NCBI RefSeq assembly: GCF_000164675.2
Contig: NC_015678.1
Location: forward strand, 372,001-436,000
DNA from: Streptococcus parasanguinis ATCC 15912
GTDB taxonomy: Bacteria; Bacillota; Bacilli; Lactobacillales; Streptococcaceae
DNA length: 64,000 bases
Direction of reading: 5' to 3'
Below, in pieces: positions 44,049-53,619 of the stretch (position 1 is the first letter of the stretch; each line of letters starts with the position of its first letter). The position numbers and the translations under genes are program-made. A model generated the notes under the pieces. The model saw only the letters and a list, made by a program, of their open reading frames with translations. It searched no databases and was not told where the DNA came from.

Positions 44049-45281
44049 ATGAAAGTACGACTCCAAAGGCTGCCCTACGGACTGAGAGTACTTCTAGCCA
44101 CTTTATCATTAGGAATAGGGACGGGTCTGGTTGGAATTGCCTGTCATTATCTACTAGAAGGGGTGCAAGAGCTGGCTTTTGGCCAAGATACGTCGGATTT
44201 GCTCCAGCAATTTCAAGAAGCTGGAGGTCTCCGTAGGTTTCTGGTCTTGTGTGTGACTGGGTGCTTGGCAGCTGGCTTCTGGTATGTCCTGCAAAAGCGT
44301 TATAAGATCCTGTCTATTCGCCAGCAAATTGACTTAGCTGGAGACAGGGATCCAACGCCCTTCGCCCACCTCCTTCATGCAGGGATGCAGGTGGCGATTG
44401 TCGGAGCAGGCGCATCGGTCGGAAAAGAAGGAGCCCCACGTGAGGTCGGGGCTCTTCTAGCTGGTCGCTTGGCGAAGGGATTCTCACTAGCTCTCAAAGA
44501 ACGAAAAGTCTTGATCGCCTGTGGTGCTGGAGCTGGTTTGGCTGCGGTCTATCAGGTCCCCTTTGCCAGTAGCTTGTTTGTCTTTGAGACCTTAGGGCTC
44601 GCCTACAGTTGGCAGAATTTTCTACTGGTTTTGACCAGCACTTATCTCGCCACCTGGGTCGCTCAGTCCATCGTTGGTCAGGAGGCCATTTATCACCTGT
44701 CCGCAGTTTCATGGTCGGCTAGCAGTTTCTTACAGGCTATTGTGATTGCTTTCTTGGTCACTCCCTTGGCTCTGGTCTTTGCTTTCCTCGCCAAGCAGGC
44801 TAGTCACAAACGGCGGAATGATGGGACGATTCTTTGGGCTCTTCCTCTAGCCTTTCTAGTGCTGGGGAGCCTAGTAGCCTTTTTCCCTATCTTTATGGGA
44901 AATGGACAGGTACTAGCGCAAGCCCTCTTGTCTAGCCAGTCGATTCCCTATCTTCCACTGACTCTAGCAGTGAAGGGACTTATAGTTTATCTCCTCTTGC
45001 GTAATGGTGCCTATGGGGGAACCTTGACGCCATCATTTGCCTTAGGAATAGGGTCTGGCTACTTAGTGACTTTATTGATGACAGTTGTTGGCATTCATTT
45101 AGATCCTGCTCTAGGGATGCTACTTGGAGCGACAGTCTTTTTAGGTACGACCCTACAAGCTCCTCTGACAGCCATTGCCCTGAGCCTTGGATTTACAGGC
45201 CAAGCTTGGAATTTGACTATCCCGCTTGTGCTTGCGGCTGGTCTGTCTTATGTGATTCGAAAGAGATGGGAGAAGAAATGA
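44049..45281 (+). CDS. ClC family chloride channel/transporter (second copy)
   Basis: 410 residues, 10 or more membrane segments. ClC motifs: GASVGKEGAPREVGALL, AVYQVPFASSLFVFE, and GGTLTPSFALGIGSG. It differs clearly from the ClC at 25152 (here GKEGAP, there GREGVA), so the two may carry different ions. ATG 44049 follows punA by 4 nt without a good ribosome site, suggesting coupled translation. Its stop overlaps the next gene (AAATGATGA). Confidence 0.87.
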   Translation: MKVRLQRLPYGLRVLLATLSLGIGTGLVGIACHYLLEGVQELAFGQDTSDLLQQFQEAGGLRRFLVLCVTGCLAAGFWYVLQKRYKILSIRQQIDLAGDRDPTPFAHLLHAGMQVAIVGAGASVGKEGAPREVGALLAGRLAKGFSLALKERKVLIACGAGAGLAAVYQVPFASSLFVFETLGLAYSWQNFLLVLTSTYLATWVAQSIVGQEAIYHLSAVSWSASSFLQAIVIAFLVTPLALVFAFLAKQASHKRRNDGTILWALPLAFLVLGSLVAFFPIFMGNGQVLAQALLSSQSIPYLPLTLAVKGLIVYLLLRNGAYGGTLTPSFALGIGSGYLVTLLMTVVGIHLDPALGMLLGATVFLGTTLQAPLTAIALSLGFTGQAWNLTIPLVLAAGLSYVIRKRWEKK

Positions 45282-45991
45282 TGAAGGTACATTTTGTACT
45301 GCATGAAACTTTTGAAGTGCCGGGCGCTTATCTAAAATGGGCACAGGAGCGTGGCCATCAAGTGACCACGACCAAAGTCTATGAGAATGAAGCCTTACCA
45401 GAGACAGTGGATGAGATCGACTTTTTGATTGTCATGGGAGGTCCTCAATCGCCAGATGAAGATCGAGAAGCTTTTCCATACTACGATCCTCAGGCAGAGA
45501 TCGAACTGATTCAAAAGGCCATGAAGGCTGATCGTTATATTGTTGGGGTCTGTCTTGGTGCCCAGCTCTTGTCTGTTGCCTATGGAGCGAAGTATGAGCA
45601 CAGTCCGGAACGTGAGATTGGTGTTTTTCCTGTGACCTTGACGCCTGAAGGACTCAAAGATCCGCATGTCGGTGAGTTTGGAGAAACTCTTGAAACTGGT
45701 CACTGGCATGGCGATATGCCAGGATTGACAGAGGATGCTGTCGTTCTTGCGACTAGTCAAGGGTGTCCACGTCAGATGATTCGCTTCAGTCCTAAACACT
45801 ATGCCTTCCAAGCCCACTTGGAATTTGATCCAGAAGCAGTTGATCTCTTGATTGCTGCAGACGGTGAAGCTGTTTTGGAAGATCAAAGCCAAAACCTGAC
45901 CTTTGTTCAAAAACCTGAAGCCATTCGTGCTTACGATTATCGAGAAATGAATGCCAAACTCTTTGCGTTTTTGGACTCATTAACAAATTAA
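45278..45991 (+). CDS. Class I glutamine amidotransferase-like protein
   Basis: About 237 residues. GVCLGAQLLSVAYGA holds the nucleophile cysteine; GHWHGDMPGL and FQAHLEFDPEAVDLL supply the histidine and glutamate of the triad. It resembles stand-alone GMP-synthase-like amidotransferases that act on their own substrates. Start codons 45278 and 45281 overlap the end of the ClC gene. Directly followed by the tandem repeat array before deoD. Substrate unknown. Confidence 0.85.
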   Translation: MMKVHFVLHETFEVPGAYLKWAQERGHQVTTTKVYENEALPETVDEIDFLIVMGGPQSPDEDREAFPYYDPQAEIELIQKAMKADRYIVGVCLGAQLLSVAYGAKYEHSPEREIGVFPVTLTPEGLKDPHVGEFGETLETGHWHGDMPGLTEDAVVLATSQGCPRQMIRFSPKHYAFQAHLEFDPEAVDLLIAADGEAVLEDQSQNLTFVQKPEAIRAYDYREMNAKLFAFLDSLTN

Positions 45992-45992
45992 A

Positions 45993-46666
45993 TAAAAAAG
46001 AAAGGAAAGGGAGTTCGGGTTTGAAACTGAACCCGGAATCGCCTTAACTTTCAAAACTAACTTACAATTGACCCCCCCCTAAAAGCTGTGTGAAAAAGAT
46101 CGATGGACTTGCAAGTCCAGTACTTGCTGCGTCCATCCCCTATTTTCACTGTGCTTTTTACGGGCTTGGTATCTTATAGAAAGGTAGAGCATGTGTTCTG
46201 ATTTGAACACGAGCGGAAAGCTTTTCAAATCACTCAATTAAAAAAGAAAGGATGGGTTAACCGTATTCTCTGAACTGAATACGGGCGGAGAACTGTGTAA
46301 AAAAGATAAACTGTCTAGCATCTGCGATGCCTCGTCAGTTTCCTATTTTTACTTTGTTCTCTGTCGCCTGTCCTGTATATAAAAAATGAAAGGAAAGGGA
46401 GTTCGGGTTTGAAACTGAACCCGGGCTAGAGGCTGTGTAAAAAAGATAAATCCTCCTAGATGCGATGCATCTTTGTCGGATTTCCTATTTTTACTTTGCC
46501 TCTTTAACGCCTATTCTAAAAAAATAAAAAAGAAAGGTAGAGCATGTGTTCTGATTTGAACACGAGCGGAAAGCTCGGAAAATAGATAATCTGACTGAGA
46601 AATCAGGATTTCTCGTCAGATTCCTAATTTTCAGTCGCTTTCTGGTCGCTCTTTGTATCATAAACT
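45993..46666 (+). repeat. Tandem array of five structured units (repeat family B) upstream of deoD
   Basis: 674 bp without a long gene. Units begin near 45998, 46178, 46243, 46387 and 46530, each with an SD-like (A)GAAAGG tract. Unit: hairpin 1 (CGGGTT/AACCCG, GTGTTC/GAACAC, or CGTATTC/GAATACG), then a long hairpin 2 whose conserved arms GTGTAAAAA and TTTTTAC enclose unit-specific stems (AAATCC/GGATTT, AAACTG/CAGTTT, AATCTGAC/GTCAGATT, GATGGAC/GTCCATC). Unit 2 has lost hairpin 2. Unit 1 has an insertion with C8 at 46072-46079. Units 2 and 5 hold 16- and 13-codon frames (46191-46241, 46544-46585). Confidence 0.8.
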
Positions 46667-47377
46667 ATGTCTATCCATATTGCTGCTAAGCATGGTGAAA
46701 TTGCTGATAAAATTCTTCTTCCTGGGGATCCTCTTCGTGCGAAATTTATCGCTGAGAATTTCCTTGAAGATGCTGTTTGCTTCAATGAAGTCCGTAACAT
46801 GTTTGGTTACACGGGTACTTATAAAGGTCATCGTGTTTCTGTCATGGGGACTGGAATGGGAATGCCATCGATCTCCATCTATGCGCGTGAATTGATTGTC
46901 GACTACGGCGTGAAGAAATTGATCCGTGTGGGAACGGCTGGTTCTTTGAATGAGGATGTGCATGTTCGTGAATTGGTCTTGGCACAAGCTGCTGCAACCA
47001 ACTCAAACATCATCCGTAACGACTGGCCTCAATACGATTTCCCACAAATCGCTAGCTTTGATCTTTTAGACAAGGCTTACCACATTGCCAAAGACCTTGG
47101 TATGACTACCCACGTCGGCAATGTCTTGTCATCAGACGTCTTCTATTCAAACTATGGTGAAAAGAACATCGAGCTTGGTAAATGGGGTGTCAAAGCTGTA
47201 GAAATGGAAGCAGCGGCCCTATACTATCTTGCTGCTCAACACCATGTCGATGCGCTTGCTATCATGACTATTTCAGACAGTTTGGTTAATCCAGATGAGG
47301 ATACAACCGCTGAAGAACGTCAAAATACTTTCACAGATATGATGAAAGTCGGTCTTGAGACCTTGATTGCAGACTAA
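46667..47377 (+). CDS. deoD: Purine nucleoside phosphorylase DeoD-type
   Basis: 236 residues, [20 protein letters not shown] at the start, then [39 protein letters not shown], and [16 protein letters not shown], all typical of hexameric DeoD. It phosphorolyses adenosine and other purine nucleosides. The ATG is fixed by homology, but there is no Shine-Dalgarno in the 20 nt before it; the fifth family-B unit ends there. One-base overlap with the next gene. Confidence 0.96.
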   Translation: MSIHIAAKHGEIADKILLPGDPLRAKFIAENFLEDAVCFNEVRNMFGYTGTYKGHRVSVMGTGMGMPSISIYARELIVDYGVKKLIRVGTAGSLNEDVHVRELVLAQAAATNSNIIRNDWPQYDFPQIASFDLLDKAYHIAKDLGMTTHVGNVLSSDVFYSNYGEKNIELGKWGVKAVEMEAAALYYLAAQHHVDALAIMTISDSLVNPDEDTTAEERQNTFTDMMKVGLETLIAD

Positions 47378-48144
47378 TGGCAAAATTCTTTCATGATGAA
47401 TGGCTCTACGATCTCCAAAATTATCACTACAGCCGGGCTCTGCGTTCTATCAAGCAGCAGGAAGAAGTACCGGATTTGTTGGTGAGTTTACTGCAGTTAA
47501 TGGCGGAACGTCGAGAGCTTAATATCCAACCTGTCATGAATCAAAAGTTGAGAACCGAGTTGCTAGAGGCGACTGGTTTTCAGCTTTTTTGGCATGAAGA
47601 TCCAGAAGATGAGCTGTTGGCCAACTACCTCTATGATCTCGAAGCGAAGTTGCGAAATGAGCAGATTATTGACTTTGTTCGTGCCGTTAGCCCAGCCATC
47701 TATCGGATCTTTATGCGATTGATTCAGTTGAAAATTCCTGATATTACCAACTATATCCATAACTCCAAAGAATCGAGTTATGACCGTTGGAAATTTGAGA
47801 GTCTGCATGCGTCCGACAACCCTATCCTGCAGCAATTCCACAGTGAAAGTGTGGTCAATTCGTCCAGTTTGACGGAGTTGATTGTGCAGTTGGATTTGCC
47901 AGATAGCGTCAAAGTTGCAGCCCAACAATTGCGGGAGTTAGAAAAATCAGTTCGCAATCCCCTGGCCCACTTGATCAAGCCCTTTGATGAAGAAGAGCTC
48001 CATCGGACAACGGGTTTCTCTTCTCAGGATTTTATGAAGAATTTGATTGACCTAGCGAGCTACACAGGCATCCATTATGATCAAGTTAACTTCTATTTTG
48101 ATCAGGCCAATGCTGTCATGGAAGAGCTGCTAAAGGAGAAGTAG
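47377..48144 (+). CDS. Conserved protein with HEPN-like RNxxxH motif
   Basis: 255 residues, predicted all-helical. The C-terminal half contains KSVRNPLAHLI (R193-N-x3-H198), matching the R-N-x-x-x-H motif of HEPN ribonucleases such as Csm6 and many toxins. There is no CARF-like N-terminal signature that I can see; the N-terminal half (DLLVSLLQLMAERRELN) is unrecognised. The gene overlaps the deoD stop by one base and abuts the sirtuin gene, so it is in the salvage operon. RNase activity is an inference from a single motif. Confidence 0.65.
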   Translation: MAKFFHDEWLYDLQNYHYSRALRSIKQQEEVPDLLVSLLQLMAERRELNIQPVMNQKLRTELLEATGFQLFWHEDPEDELLANYLYDLEAKLRNEQIIDFVRAVSPAIYRIFMRLIQLKIPDITNYIHNSKESSYDRWKFESLHASDNPILQQFHSESVVNSSSLTELIVQLDLPDSVKVAAQQLRELEKSVRNPLAHLIKPFDEEELHRTTGFSSQDFMKNLIDLASYTGIHYDQVNFYFDQANAVMEELLKEK

Positions 48145-48876
48145 ATGGATAAGATTGCTCAATTACAGGCGATGATTGATCAGAGTCAACGGATCGTGTT
48201 TTTCGGAGGAGCAGGAGTTTCCACGGAGTCAAATATTCCAGATTTTCGAAGCTCAGACGGTGTCTATAGTGTCCAGGTAGGACGGCATTTGACAGCTGAG
48301 CAATTGGTCTCCCATACCATGTTTGAGCGCTATCCAGAGGACTTTTTCGACTTTTACAAGAAGTACTTGCTCTACCCAAATGCCAAGCCCAATGCTGCCC
48401 ATCGCTATCTCGCGTGGCTTGAAGAGACCGGTAAACTCAAGGCGGTGGTGACACAAAATATTGATAGTCTTCATGAAATGGCTGGTTCCAAAAAAGTTTT
48501 GAAGCTTCATGGCAGTGCCGACCGCAATTACTGTACGGGTTGCCAGCGATTTTATGATTTGGAGTCCTTTCTAGCTTTAGAAGGCCCGGTTCCACACTGT
48601 CTGGATTGCGGCAAGGTGGTCAAACCTGATGTGACACTCTACGAGGAGCCTCTTGATATGGAGGTCTTTAGTCAAGCAGCCCAAGCCATCCAAGAGGCTG
48701 ATCTCCTGATTATCGGTGGAACCTCACTTGTAGTCTACCCAGCAGCTAGCTTGATCCAGTATTTCCAAGGAAAGAAGCTGGTTGTCATCAATAAAAACAG
48801 TATCCCACAAGATAAGCAAGCAGACCTGGTTATCGAAGGAAAGATTGGGGAAGTATTTTCACAATTAAGACAATAA
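48145..48876 (+). CDS. cobB: NAD-dependent protein deacylase (sirtuin)
   Basis: 243 residues with complete sirtuin motifs: GAGVSTESNIPDFRS (NAD binding), TQNIDSLHEMAG, LHGSADRNYC (catalytic histidine), zinc cysteines in CTGC and CLDC, and GGTSLVVYPAASLI. It removes acyl groups from lysines using NAD and releases nicotinamide. It starts immediately after the HEPN-like gene stop. The zinc-binding form indicates a housekeeping deacylase rather than a defence SIR2 NADase. Confidence 0.93.
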   Translation: MDKIAQLQAMIDQSQRIVFFGGAGVSTESNIPDFRSSDGVYSVQVGRHLTAEQLVSHTMFERYPEDFFDFYKKYLLYPNAKPNAAHRYLAWLEETGKLKAVVTQNIDSLHEMAGSKKVLKLHGSADRNYCTGCQRFYDLESFLALEGPVPHCLDCGKVVKPDVTLYEEPLDMEVFSQAAQAIQEADLLIIGGTSLVVYPAASLIQYFQGKKLVVINKNSIPQDKQADLVIEGKIGEVFSQLRQ

Positions 48877-48878
48877 AA

Positions 48879-48911
48879 AATATCTGAGTGAACATGGATC
48901 ACTCAGATATT
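48879..48911. terminator. Bidirectional terminator between sirtuin gene and cpsY
   Basis: AATATCTGAGT ... ACTCAGATATT perfect stem with A and T tracts on both sides, serving the convergent genes. Confidence 0.9.
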
Positions 48912-48914
48912 TTT

Positions 48915-49823
48915 TTACTTATCAAACTTCACTTCCTCAAGCAAGTACTCGATGAATTTTTCTCCCATTTTTGAGAGGGCTGTTTTTTCATGTTTGATGT
49001 AGACCAGCTCGATCGGGTCTTCGATATCAAGGGGAATGGAGACGATGTTATTCCCGTTGAGATTGCTGTTGAGGATCCCGGTCGCAATGGTGTAGCCATC
49101 CAGACCAATCAAGAGATTAAAGAGGGTCGCCCGGTCACTGACGACGATGGATTTCTTATGATGCTCTTGAGAGAGGATCTCTTCTGAGAAGTAGAAGGAG
49201 TTGTGGGTTCCTTGGTCATAGCTAAGGTATGGGAAATCTTCCAGATCAGACAAGTGAACGATCTCCTTCTTGGCAAGAGGATTGGTCTTGCTGACAAAGA
49301 TATGAGGCTGGGCTGTAAAGAGGTGGGTAGCAACCAGGTGATTATCATCCAACATCTTAGAGAGGACATCTCGGTTGTAGCTATTCAAAAAGAGTACGCC
49401 AACCTCGCTTCGGAAATTCTTAACGTCATCGATGATTTCCCAAGTCCGCGTCTCCCGTAGGAAGAGCTCGTATTTTTCCATGTCGCTTTTCTTCAATAGT
49501 GAAACGAAGGCCTCAACCACGAAGGCGTAGTGCTGTGAAGAGACACTGAAAAGCTCACGAGAACCCACAGGATTTTTATAGCGCTCGGACAAGAGGTCAA
49601 TCTGCTCCACCACCTGGCGGGCATAAGAGAGGAACTCCATCCCATCGCGGGTCAAAGTGATCCCTTTAGGATTCCGGATAAAGATTTCAATCCCCATCTC
49701 ATTTTCCAAGTCCTTAACGGCATTGGAAAGGCTAGGTTGCGTGATGAAGAGTTGTTTTGCGGCCTCATTCATAGAGCCGGTTTCGACGATTTTGATAATG
49801 TATTGTAATTGTTGTATTCTCAT
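48915..49823 (-). CDS. cpsY: LysR family regulator, CpsY/MtaR type
   Basis: 302 residues. N-terminal HTH (MRIQQLQYIIKIVETGSMNE then AAKQLFITQPSLSNAVKDLE) and a two-lobed effector domain with SVSSQHYAFVVEAFVSLLKK and LLIGLDGYTIATGIL. The sequence closely resembles streptococcal CpsY/MtaR, which governs methionine transport and metabolism and, in some species, neutrophil survival. The target genes are not adjacent. Symbol given on remembered similarity, hence moderate certainty. Confidence 0.75.
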   Translation of the reverse strand: MRIQQLQYIIKIVETGSMNEAAKQLFITQPSLSNAVKDLENEMGIEIFIRNPKGITLTRDGMEFLSYARQVVEQIDLLSERYKNPVGSRELFSVSSQHYAFVVEAFVSLLKKSDMEKYELFLRETRTWEIIDDVKNFRSEVGVLFLNSYNRDVLSKMLDDNHLVATHLFTAQPHIFVSKTNPLAKKEIVHLSDLEDFPYLSYDQGTHNSFYFSEEILSQEHHKKSIVVSDRATLFNLLIGLDGYTIATGILNSNLNGNNIVSIPLDIEDPIELVYIKHEKTALSKMGEKFIEYLLEEVKFDK

Positions 49824-50064
49824 GCTTTTATTTTAACATAAAATAGCGCGTTTTTCCCGTAAAATGTGGTCTTTCAAGGACTGTATGAGAATAAGACAGG
49901 CTGAGGTAGGTAATAGGAAGTAGGCTAGATCAAATAGTTAAAAAATAGAAGATTGGAAACAAAATCTACATCTGGGGACTGATTTTGATGGAAAAATACA
50001 GTTTTGCCTTGCTGAAGGTAAGATCTGATTGATAGAATGGTAAAAAATTGATTGAGGAGATCTT

Positions 50065-51501
50065 ATGAAAAAACTCGTTTCCTGGTATAAGAAAAAGGAT
50101 AAGGAATTGGAAACCCATTTCACAGCTGGTCTGTTGCAGATCAATTTTGTGACCAATGCTCTGATTCTATTGGCCTTTTACATCTATTTGGTTATTAGTC
50201 AGTCGCTCTACGCAATAAAGGATCCATTCATTCAATTTAGTGTTTGGGAGGTCATTGCCTTCACCATGGAGATCTTTCCTTACGGTTTGACTCTGGCCCT
50301 CTTTGTCCCCAATATTTTTGTCATCATTTATGGGATTGGTCGGTGGTCTAGCCTCCAGTTCAAAGAATCTGAGGAAGAAGCTCTCAAAGATCCAGAACTG
50401 TTTGAGGATAGAGGGCCAAAAGAAGGAGAAAGGACAAGAGAAGATGACGCATTCCTTATGAAGGAAAAGCAGGAATCACCTAGTCCTAAGCCTGTCAAAA
50501 AGAAAAAGCAACAGCCTACAATTGTTCTTTGGTTTGGTCTCTTTGGTTGCTTTCTCGAAGCGATTTTCATTTACATCGTCAAGGAGATGACTTTTTACGA
50601 TTGGAGTGAGAGTTTGGTCAATTCTCAGAAGCATGCCCTGATCTGGTCTGGCGCCTATCCGACCTTCTTCACACTGGCAGCTCTTACTTTACTAGCCTTG
50701 ATTATCTATTCCTACCGGGATGCGAATTCACTCTCGCCGTTAGCAAATGTCTTCTGCATCAGTGGCATTCTAGGAGGAGTGGTTCTTCTCTTAGTTTTTG
50801 ATAATCAACTGCAGGTAGCAAGTTTTCACACCTTTTTCTTACTGATCTATTCCATCCATCTTTTATGGGTTCGCATCAGGGAGTGGCAGGAAGATCGAAC
50901 AGAGATAAGCTATGAGAATCGTCTGTTTCAATGGCTCCATCAGCTCTTAAACAAGTCGCGTAACTGGCCATGGCTAGCAGTTCTGGTTGCCCTTCCGACC
51001 CTAGCCCTTGTTGTCCTCGTTCTCATGCTCTTTGGGCAGCAGCCGGATTCCATGATCAAGGCCTGGACCAATACAGCTGACTGGGCCTTCTCACAGAAGA
51101 TCCCCCCTCAGAATCTTATCATTGATGAGCACTATCTCTGTACGGTTGCGGCTGGTGGGCATGAAAAAGTTGTCAAGCCCCAGCGGATGGGCATCCGCCA
51201 CGGTCATCCAGTCGTTGTCAATCGCCAGCTTTGTATTGCCAATGCCTTTGAACAGGTACTAGAAGAAAAGACGCCGCGATTCCATCGCTTCTTGCGTCGC
51301 AATTATGACCGCTATGGCTATCCCTTTGCTAAACACATCAAGAAGAAATTGGCTATGGACCTGATTTACTACCTAATGAAACCCTTGGAATGGCTCTTTT
51401 TACTGGTTCTTTATCTAGTCGATCGTAAGCCTGAAAACCGAATCGCCATGCAATACATCAAACCGATTCCAGAAGATTTTGAACCCCGTAAAGTTTCTTG
51501 A
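50065..51501 (+). CDS. Multi-pass membrane protein, DUF6688-like
   Basis: 478 residues. Two N-terminal helices (about 28-50 and 68-92), a charged cytoplasmic linker (residues 100-150, rich in E, K and P), then five more helices. A soluble C-terminal domain holds DEHYLCTVAAGGHEKVVKPQ, NRQLCIANAFEQVLEEKTPR and YDRYGYPFAKH, which I associate with DUF6688; the Cys/His pattern could be metal-binding. GAGGAG precedes the ATG. Function unknown. Confidence 0.65.
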   Translation: MKKLVSWYKKKDKELETHFTAGLLQINFVTNALILLAFYIYLVISQSLYAIKDPFIQFSVWEVIAFTMEIFPYGLTLALFVPNIFVIIYGIGRWSSLQFKESEEEALKDPELFEDRGPKEGERTREDDAFLMKEKQESPSPKPVKKKKQQPTIVLWFGLFGCFLEAIFIYIVKEMTFYDWSESLVNSQKHALIWSGAYPTFFTLAALTLLALIIYSYRDANSLSPLANVFCISGILGGVVLLLVFDNQLQVASFHTFFLLIYSIHLLWVRIREWQEDRTEISYENRLFQWLHQLLNKSRNWPWLAVLVALPTLALVVLVLMLFGQQPDSMIKAWTNTADWAFSQKIPPQNLIIDEHYLCTVAAGGHEKVVKPQRMGIRHGHPVVVNRQLCIANAFEQVLEEKTPRFHRFLRRNYDRYGYPFAKHIKKKLAMDLIYYLMKPLEWLFLLVLYLVDRKPENRIAMQYIKPIPEDFEPRKVS

Positions 51502-51515
51502 GTTACTGATTTTAC

Positions 51516-51544
51516 TTGACAAGCGAGAAGGAGCGCGATATAAT
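51516..51544 (+). promoter_or_regulatory. Consensus promoter of pyrKD
   Basis: TTGACA (51516-51521) and TATAAT (51539-51544), 17-bp spacer: a full consensus sigma-A promoter. Confidence 0.92.
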
Positions 51545-51561
51545 GAGACAAATTTAACCTT

Positions 51562-51661
51562 TAAGAGGTCCAGAGAGGCCTGCAAGGAAAGACAGAAAAA
51601 AGATCAGCAGACGGTGTCTAGCTGATCATTTGTAGGGCCTTGCTTTTGCGAGGTCTTTTTT
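51562..51661 (+). promoter_or_regulatory. PyrR-dependent attenuator of pyrKD
   Basis: The PyrR-binding anti-antiterminator loop holds GGTCCAGAGAGGCC (51568-51581). A GATCAGC/GCTGATC hairpin follows, then the terminator GGCCTTGC-tttt-GCGAGGTC with T7 (51636-51661). With UMP, PyrR stabilises the first stem and transcription stops. Confidence 0.9.
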
Positions 51662-51685
51662 GCTGAAAGAAAGAAGAGGATATCA

Positions 51686-52492
51686 ATGGTCAGTGACAGT
51701 TGTAAAAAACGCTTTGGCAAAATCATGATGGAGGAGATGGAGCTAGTCGCTCAAGAAGAGATCGCTCCGCGCATCTATTCTATGATCTTGAAGGGGGAAA
51801 TGGTGGTGCAGATGCTGCCAGGTCAATTCCTTCATATCCGCGTCCCTGATGGGTCCAAGCTACTTCGCCGTCCGATTTCAATTTCTGAGATTGATCCTGA
51901 GACACAGACGTGTCGCTTGATCTACCGCATCGAAGGTGGGGGGACAGCTATCTTTTCCCAATTGCCAATCGGTAGCAAACTCAGCATCATGGGGCCTCAG
52001 GGGAATGGTTTTGATCTCACCAATCTCGGTCAAGGTCAGAAAGCCTTGATCATTGGTGGCGGAATCGGTGTTCCTCCTTTGGTCCAAGTGGCCAAACAAC
52101 TCCATGAGCAAGGGGTAGAAGTTAAAGTGGTTGTCGGCTTTGCGACCAAAGAAGCCGTCATTTTGGAAGAAGAGCTTTCTCAGGTTGCTCATGTCACTGT
52201 AACAACAGACGATGGATCTTATGGCATTAAAGGCTATGTCTCAACCATTGTTGATTCGATGGACCAGGAATTTGACGCTATCTATTCTTGTGGAGCACCT
52301 GGCATGCTCAAATATGTCAATACCAAATTCCATGATCATCCTCGCGCCTACATTTCTATGGAATCGCGTATGGCTTGTGGGATGGGTGCTTGCTACGCCT
52401 GTGTGGTGCATTTGGAAAATGAAAGCCAAGCAGCCAATAAGCGCGTGTGTGAAGACGGACCGGTCTTTGAAACCGGTACGATTGTGATGTAG
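51686..52492 (+). CDS. pyrK: Dihydroorotate dehydrogenase B, electron transfer subunit
   Basis: 255-268 residues depending on start (ATG 51686 with AGAGGA upstream, or ATG 51725). Ferredoxin-reductase-like FAD domain (RRPISISEIDP), NAD-binding GGGIGVPPLVQVAKQL, and a [2Fe-2S] site with cysteines in MACGMGACYACVVH and RVCEDGPVF. It passes electrons from orotate formation to NAD+. Partner PyrD follows after 9 nt. Confidence 0.93.
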   Translation: MVSDSCKKRFGKIMMEEMELVAQEEIAPRIYSMILKGEMVVQMLPGQFLHIRVPDGSKLLRRPISISEIDPETQTCRLIYRIEGGGTAIFSQLPIGSKLSIMGPQGNGFDLTNLGQGQKALIIGGGIGVPPLVQVAKQLHEQGVEVKVVVGFATKEAVILEEELSQVAHVTVTTDDGSYGIKGYVSTIVDSMDQEFDAIYSCGAPGMLKYVNTKFHDHPRAYISMESRMACGMGACYACVVHLENESQAANKRVCEDGPVFETGTIVM

Positions 52493-53440
<948 letters not shown>

Positions 53441-53444
53441 ATCC

Positions 53445-53473
53445 TTGACTTTTCCCAAATATCGTACTACAAT
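53445..53473 (+). promoter_or_regulatory. Promoter of pyrF
   Basis: TTGACT (53445-53450) and TACAAT (53468-53473), 17-bp spacer. Confidence 0.85.
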
Positions 53474-53487
53474 AAATAAAAACCTTT

Positions 53488-53584
53488 AAAGCAGTCCAGA
53501 GAGGCTCCTAAGGTCTAGACGGTGAATCATGGTAGTTGTTCCTACCTAATTTTCGTGTAACCTTGCCTCGGGCAAGGTTTTTTT
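53488..53584 (+). promoter_or_regulatory. PyrR-dependent attenuator of pyrF
   Basis: AGTCCAGAGAGGCT (53493-53506) is the PyrR loop; the terminator AACCTTGCC / GGGCAAGGTT with T tract lies at 53559-53584, before the pyrF start. Confidence 0.9.
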
Positions 53585-53619
53585 GTAGATAAAATGATCA
53601 ATCAAAAAAGGAGTAATCC

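Noticed and set aside
46072..46079. C8 tract as phase variation of an open reading frame
   Set aside because: It lies in non-coding sequence; at most it could alter RNA folding.
46191..46241. 16-codon frame in unit 2 (MCSDLNTSGKLFKSLN) as a real peptide gene
   Set aside because: The shared part with unit 5 coincides with hairpin 1, and units 1, 3 and 4 have no equivalent frame, so RNA structure explains it better.
48145..48876. SIR2 defence system with the neighbouring HEPN-like gene
   Set aside because: The SIR2 protein has zinc cysteines and all deacylase motifs and belongs to a salvage operon, so a housekeeping role is likelier.
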